Assembly: GCF_029873635.1 (NCBI RefSeq)
Contig: NC_080428.1
Coordinates: 62,491,957-62,555,956 of the forward strand
Direction: 5' to 3'
DNA from: Malania oleifera
Lineage: Eukaryota; Streptophyta; Magnoliopsida; Santalales; Ximeniaceae
DNA length: 64,000 bases
The notes under the pieces are model-generated. The model did no database searches, had not been told where the DNA came from, and saw only the letters and a list, made by a program, of their open reading frames with translations. This document shows positions 59,056 to 64,000 of this stretch, piece after piece; the stretch's first letter is position 1, and every line of letters starts with the position of its first letter. The position numbers were made by a program, and so were the translations under genes.

Positions 59056-59057
59056 AT

Positions 59058-61158
59058 TGTAACGACCTGACCCTTCATATGGACGCAGGTGTCACTCACT
59101 TATACCAAATACCTGTACCTATTCAAGATACGTAAATCACCCGCCCTAAACAGGGACATACGAGTATAAATCATACATAACTTTGATGTAAATGTTGCGG
59201 AAAAATATAAACATCCATTAGGATTTCTATCAGTCTTATACAAGAGTTTACTAATACATCCACAATTACATAAAAACAGACATAGAATAAATTCTTGTTA
59301 TTACAACCCTCCAAAAAGGACTTTCATCTAGGTTTATTACAAGATTCAAATGCTTACTTAAGCTAACCAAAAATAATCTCCCCAGTCCCTTTAGCTACTA
59401 GGACCGACGCACTGATGGACCTGAAAACAAAGGTTGTATGATAGGGTGAGACACCTTTCAGTAAGGAAGAAAGAGTTACAACAGTGTGTGACTGCATATA
59501 TGCACATTTTCATAAGAACTCATACATTTGAAACATTTGTTTTATCACATAACATTTATCTGCACATCAATATTTAAATCATGCATATGATTATAAGAAC
59601 ACTTCCAGCTTGGTATTAAAATTTTCCTGTTTACCCCGTGGCACGAGCTGTGCACCGATTGCCTCTGACAGTGTCTTGTTCGTACAAACAAAGCCGAGCA
59701 TCTTTTATGGTTCGACTACCCCCTGGTTTATTTTTACCAGCAGCTTACTAACTCCTCGTAGGTCGACCATCTAATATACCCATACTGATTTTACACATGT
59801 ATGGTTGCACTGCCAGCATCGGTACCTAGCCCTAGGAGTTTATTTCAACCCCCGAACTGGAGTATTTTTCAACCACTTTTACTGACATTTCTTTCAACCT
59901 CTTTTGGTCACAAGCTGTGGTTCCAGTATCATATATACAATTTATAGCAAAAAAGTAACCTGTGCAATTCCAATATTTTTCACAAATTCAGATAATCACA
60001 TTGGGTTCAAACCGGCACCTTTCCACTTAGTTTATCCCTCTTTGTTTACTAATTCAGCTTGGTGTATCACCGGCCTCCATTTATCACATTCTCAATATAA
60101 CAAATTGGAACTTCGTTCCCATATTCTATATCAATAGTATTGAAAATCCATTCATTTCCATTTCAACATACTCTGTATAACAATTTGGAACTTTGTTCCC
60201 ATATTCTATATCAATAGCATAGAAAATTCATACATTTCCATTTCAACATATATCGCACAAGTTTAATCCAAAAACCCGCTAAATGATAGACATCAAGTAA
60301 ACATCATTTAAATGAATAAGTAAAGGATTTGAGCATCTCCTACTATAGTGTAAATACAAATCAATGATTTTTGTAAAGTTTGGAGATCATAAGCCGAAAT
60401 CCTTATTTTTACTAAAAATCGTAAAATCGTAAAACCAACATTTCTACTCGGTAGAATTTAGAAAATAAGTAGTTAAATCATACATAATAACATAAACTAA
60501 CTTTTTAACGGTTTGGTTTTTCCAAAAATGCTGTTGTAATCAAATTCCCCTTACCTTAAGCTTGAAATGAAACTACGTTCGGAAACGATCTAAACCGACA
60601 ACCCGGATTCCCAAAAACCAAAAACCACATAATATAATCTTACTATATTTTCTACTACTATCCAAATATCCAATCAAAACTAAAATCAAATCCTTATTTC
60701 GATTTTTGGGAAAACTAAAAAATCTCTAAAACTACGATTCGATCCACTAGGATTGTTGAGTTTCCCCTTCTGATCCACGCAGTACCCTCCATTTTTGGAA
60801 ACGGACGACGAACAGCGAAGAATCTTAGAAAGAGAGAGGAATTTCGTTGGTAGAGAGAGAGAGAGAGAGAGTTTGGAAGCAAACTTAGCTTCTAAGCAAC
60901 TAAAATGGATATTTATAGGGCCTTTGACCAAGTCAAATTCGTCGACGAGGCGGCGTCTTCGTCGACGAATCTGCCACACAACTCGTCGATGAGGCCATTC
61001 CTTCATCGCCGAGTTCAAGTTCCGGATATTTCTTTGACCCGCTCAATATTTGCTTGTCGAAGAGGCTCTTAATTTCGTCGATAAGGCTCTGAAGGACTTC
61101 ATCGACGAACGTGACCCTTCGTTGACGAATCCAGCTTATACAGGTTTGGGTCTCTACA
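59058..61158 (-). repeat. 5' LTR of the full-length chromovirus
   Basis: 2101 bp. It starts on the minus strand TGTAGAGACCC and ends GGTCGTTACA. It includes the palindrome array (60935-61126), a TATA-like CTATAAATATCC on the minus strand (60909-60920), a GA run (60855-60872) and the GGGTGAGACACC block (about 59444). Confidence 0.94.
60935..61126 (-). promoter_or_regulatory. Regularly spaced TCGTCGACGA palindrome array
   Basis: Cores at about 60941, 60961, 60985, 61005, 61057, 61078, 61101 and 61121, so spacings are about 20, 24, 20, 52, 21, 23 and 20 bp. The two cores nearest the TATA box are perfect GTCGAC with CGA flanks, and the others have one or two transitions. The same array is at 53748-53930 in the 3' LTR, where the sixth site has been lost. 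Confidence 0.7.
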
Positions 61159-61291
61159 TAACATAACTGAATAAACTTGTATACCTATTGCAAAATACAT
61201 CATAACTATGTTACTTAACATAAACTGAGTTTTCTGAATATCTTATTCATACTACTGCTAATAACTATAAGTATGTCTATTTTCTGTAAAT

Positions 61292-61292
61292 C

Positions 61293-61346
<54 letters not shown>
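61292..61346. repeat. (AC)n(AT)n microsatellite
   Basis: A CA run followed by a TA run in the solo LTR. Confidence 0.93.
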
Positions 61347-62699
61347 ATAATAATTGAGAAAATTCCCTGGATGGATAACTGAAGTCATGAATTAACCCCT
61401 CACGACAGGGTTGTGCGGCCCGAAGGGGGGACCTAACCTGGCTGGCCGACTAGGGTAAGTCAACTGAACTTCGATAGTCAGATCGTGCCCCCTCAACCCA
61501 TATCTGATGGGGAGCCTATCCACAACATAGGCACGACCGACTTCTAAATACCACCTATTATCTTAATAGGGGTTGCACTCTGAACTGAATATAGCTACGG
61601 TACCGTGCTCTGCTGCTGAAAATGGTCTATCAGGGTCTGATACTATATACATAACAGATATTTCTAAAATACAGTTTTTACCATGATTTTGTATAGCTGA
61701 AATAACCATAACATAATAAATACTGAGCTGAATAAACTGTAATAACTGGATATCTGATATGTTTGCATAACTGAATAACTGAATTTTCCGATTAACTGTA
61801 TAAATTGAACGTTATGGTTTTGAAATGGTTATATCATAATATTCTTGAGAAATGCTGTAAAATACGAGTTTCTGTGTGTGTGCTGAAAATCATGGTATTC
61901 TAAAAATTATTTAAACCTTGTACTAGCTAATAATAAACTCATGCCATATAATTCAACATTAATATTATCAGGTTCTGAAATCGCACCAAATAATCTGAAT
62001 AATAATTTGCTGAAAAACATATAATTTATACTGAATCAAAACAGGTTTACCTAGCGTAGCATATTTCCTTTACCTGATTCTGATTAAAACCCCCTACTGT
62101 ATCGGGCCCCACACTCGCAAGGCTTTCCACTCAACACCCTGAAAATCATATATCTCAGAATAAAATATTATTATTTCTACATCTATTGTATTTCCTACGA
62201 CTGCTAGAAAACCAAATTTCAACAAAAAAGTCTTACCCTGAATTTGGGATGAAATCCAATTTCGTCCTACCGAGGATCCGCTCTGGCAGACTTAGGGAGA
62301 ACTTCCCCAGAAGTGTCGTGATGGCCTCAGATCGTCGATCTGGCGGTCGATGGCGCCGAAATCGAGGAGAGAGGGAAGAAGAACCGTAGGGGAGAGGAGA
62401 GAGAGAGTTCTTGGTGAGTTTTTTGCGGGAAAAAACTGCGTTTCACACTATTTATACTGTGGCCTTCGTCGACGAGCCACATCATCTCGTCAACGAGGTC
62501 ATGAAGGATGTTTGTCGACAAATACCACCTTCTTGTTGACGAAATTTAGAGCTTAGAAAACAGCCTCTCGGTATCTTCTCGTCAACGAAACATGTCTTTG
62601 TCGATGTTTCGTCGACAAAGTCTGCTGCCTCCTTTTGTTTTTGTTTCCATTTCCCTCACTCTTTATTATTTTAATACCATTATTTTTCGGGTCGTTACA

Positions 62700-63194
62700 A
62701 CATCTCTATGGAAAATGTCTGATAAAACTTAGTTATTTAAAATTGTATCATTTTTTTTTAACTATGTCCGAATGTCCTATTATTTTGCTATCAAATCATT
62801 GATACTTATAGTACATATACATATATGTTCAAAAATCGTATATTATAACATCAGCACAATGCCATGCACTACAGTCAGATGCAACTTTTGATTATTTTTT
62901 TTGTTATCTGAACAGATGAAATTTTTGTATTTTAATTTGAATTTGTATAATGTATTTGTATTCGTATTTGAATTTGAATTTGAATTTTTTTTGTATTTTT
63001 CTTGTTATCTGAACAAATGGAATTTCTGTATTTTAATTGAATTTGTATAATGTATTTGTATTTGTATTTGAATTTGAATTAGAATTTTAAATAATTTATG
63101 AATTTTTTAGTAATTATAGTTTAATGTTATGTATGCGAAAATATAAGTATAGATTTTTACAGAAATCAATGATTAAAGAAATTATTAATTTTAA
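62700..63194. other. CACTA interior, AT-rich
   Basis: Continues the decayed repeat that the solo LTR interrupted at 51458 (CTCTATGGAAAATGT). It then shows a TTGTATTTGAATTTG repeat in two copies (about 62920-62995 and 63000-63085). No coding sequence. Confidence 0.55.
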
Positions 63195-63694
63195 ATTATT
63201 AGTGAAGGTTTGTAAACTTGTTACTAATAATTGTCCATTTTTTAAAGTATCATTAAAGGTTTCAAAACTGTCACTAATAGTAGGGTATTGTGACGAATTT
63301 TAAAAGCGTCACTAAAGCCCAAGTAGTAGTGATGGTTTTAAATTCATCACTAATAGTATATTCTTAGTGACGGTTTTGAAATTCGTTACTAATACTCTAC
63401 TATTAGTGACGGTTTTGGAATTCGTCAATACTACTCTACTATTAGTGCCGACTTTGAGTCGAGCCAATGTAAAATATATAGTGATGGTATTAGGGTTTTA
63501 GTGACGATTATAATCCGTCGCTAGTACTATATTATTATTGACACTTTTAAAATTCGTCACTAATAATTATTAGTAACCGCAATTATGACGACTAATTCAA
63601 AACCGTCACTAATACTTATAAATATTAGTGACGGTTTTGTGATTATTAGTGACGATTTTGATCATTCACTAATAATCTTATTTTTTTTGCAGTA
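63195..63694. repeat. CACTA right subterminal array and terminus
   Basis: About a dozen TTAGTGACGGTTTT or TCGTCACTAAT motifs in both orientations, ending at TTTTTTTGCAGTA (63682-63694). They match the motif of the left array, supporting a single element. Confidence 0.82.
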
Positions 63695-63857
63695 AAGATT
63701 TTCTCATAATAAGTAGTCTTGTGTTGAATTTCGTATGAAAGCCAATTCTTGATTTATAATGAGCAAATTGTGGGACTAGTCGCGTCCTCTTTTGATTTGG
63801 TGCTACCTAAGGGCTTTTGAAGAGCTCATCCAGGTTGGAATTTCGAGTAATTAAAAT

Positions 63858-63966
<109 letters not shown>

Positions 63967-64000
63967 TGCCTTAAAACTAGGAAAACTACCGACCTAAACC

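Larger units (their letters stand above)
51919..61158 (-). mobile_element. Full-length Ty3/gypsy chromovirus (Tekay/Del-like), TSD TAACA
   Basis: 9240 bp with LTRs of 2032 bp (51919-53950) and 2101 bp (59058-61158), TAACA at 51914-51918 and 61159-61163, an initiator-Met primer site (59044-59055) and a polypurine tract (53951-53962). Between them lies one Gag-Pol frame, 58676 down to 54201, in the order Gag, protease, RT, RNase H, integrase, chromodomain. That order and the terminal chromodomain place it among plant chromoviruses. In one 260-bp stretch (52640-52900 versus 59830-60090) I count about 19 LTR differences, so it is old. Sixteen internal stops make it dead. Confidence 0.95.
51459..62699 (-). 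mobile_element. Solo LTR of the palindrome-array gypsy family, split by a full-length element
   Basis: It begins TGTAACGTCTTGC and ends GGGTCGTTACA. Its own sequence is 51459-51918 and 61164-62699, about 2.0 kb, and matches the LTR at 16231-18202. Flanks are ACATA and ACATC (4 of 5). The repeat copy near 50810-50850 (TTTGGAGCATATCTCTATG) shows the approximate empty site. It holds GCTACGGTACCGTGC (61594-61608) and a palindrome array (62465-62620). Confidence 0.9.
41091..63694. mobile_element. CACTA-type DNA transposon, non-autonomous, with nested insertions; TSD AAG
   Basis: The left terminus is CACTACAAAAAAA (41091-41103). The right terminus, TTTTTTTGCAGTA, is its inverted copy with two transitions. 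Both are flanked by AAG (41088-41090 and 63695-63697), the 3-bp duplication expected of CACTA elements. Both ends carry arrays of TTAGTGACGG/CCGTCACTAA motifs. Removing later insertions (43437-45516, 45785-46265, 51459-62699) leaves about 8.8 kb. No TNP2-type transposase or TNPA-like binding protein is recognisable, so it is non-autonomous. It carries fragments resembling host genes (42723-43160 and 46998-47761). Confidence 0.78.

Overview
This 64-kb window is AT-rich plant nuclear DNA, probably from a eudicot. It is packed with transposable elements, and I see no intact host gene. The evidence for a plant genome is plant LTR retrotransposons with initiator-Met tRNA primer sites, a CACTA transposon, hAT-type MITEs, long microsatellites and no bacterial-style gene layout. 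Almost every long open reading frame is either a decayed retrotransposon protein or low-complexity sequence.

Left block (1-29.3 kb). A decayed Ty1/copia element (pol on the minus strand, 27.1 kb down to 25.05 kb and resuming at 1882-1682) was split by a solo LTR (1883-25053, TSD GTCTA). That LTR was hit by a copia-type solo LTR (2945-5135, TSD CTTAG) and by another solo LTR (6094-24383, TSD ATATG). The latter was hit by a copia-type element with gag but no pol (7512-21028) and by a solo LTR (21951-24194, TSD AAAAC). The 3' LTR of the gag-only element then took a solo LTR (13907-16015, TSD GTATT) and an internally deleted Ty3/gypsy chromovirus (16231-20698, TSD TTGTG). This is a nest about five levels deep, resolved by target-site duplications. 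Tat/Athila-like gypsy LTR sequence flanks it on both sides.

Middle block (29.3-41 kb). It holds a 404-bp hAT-like MITE, a possible tRNA-derived SINE, tandem-repeat-rich Tat-like LTR sequence, and an odd insertion made of two LTR pieces placed head to head (34797-37417). About 2.6 kb before the next block shows nothing recognisable.

Right block (41.1-63.7 kb). A CACTA-type DNA transposon (41091-63694, 3-bp TSD AAG) has hairpin-rich subterminal arrays at both ends. It carries a coiled-coil gene fragment resembling plant NET1/KIP1-like proteins and a second coiled-coil fragment duplicated as a roughly 300-bp-arm inverted repeat. It was later hit by a solo LTR (43437-45516, TSD TGTTG), a hAT-like MITE (45785-46265, TSD GTTGCTTC), and a solo LTR (51459-62699) that itself contains a full-length Tekay-like chromovirus (51919-61158, TSD TAACA). 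That chromovirus keeps one continuous gag-pol frame, broken by 16 TAG/TGA stops, no TAA and no net frameshift.

The most unusual signal is regulatory. One gypsy LTR superfamily carries 7-8 copies of a palindrome close to TCGTCGACGA, spaced about 20-25 bp (two helical turns), ending just upstream of the LTR TATA box. Two copia-type LTR families carry different palindromes in the same place. Several gypsy-type LTRs also share a GCACGGTACCGTAGC block.
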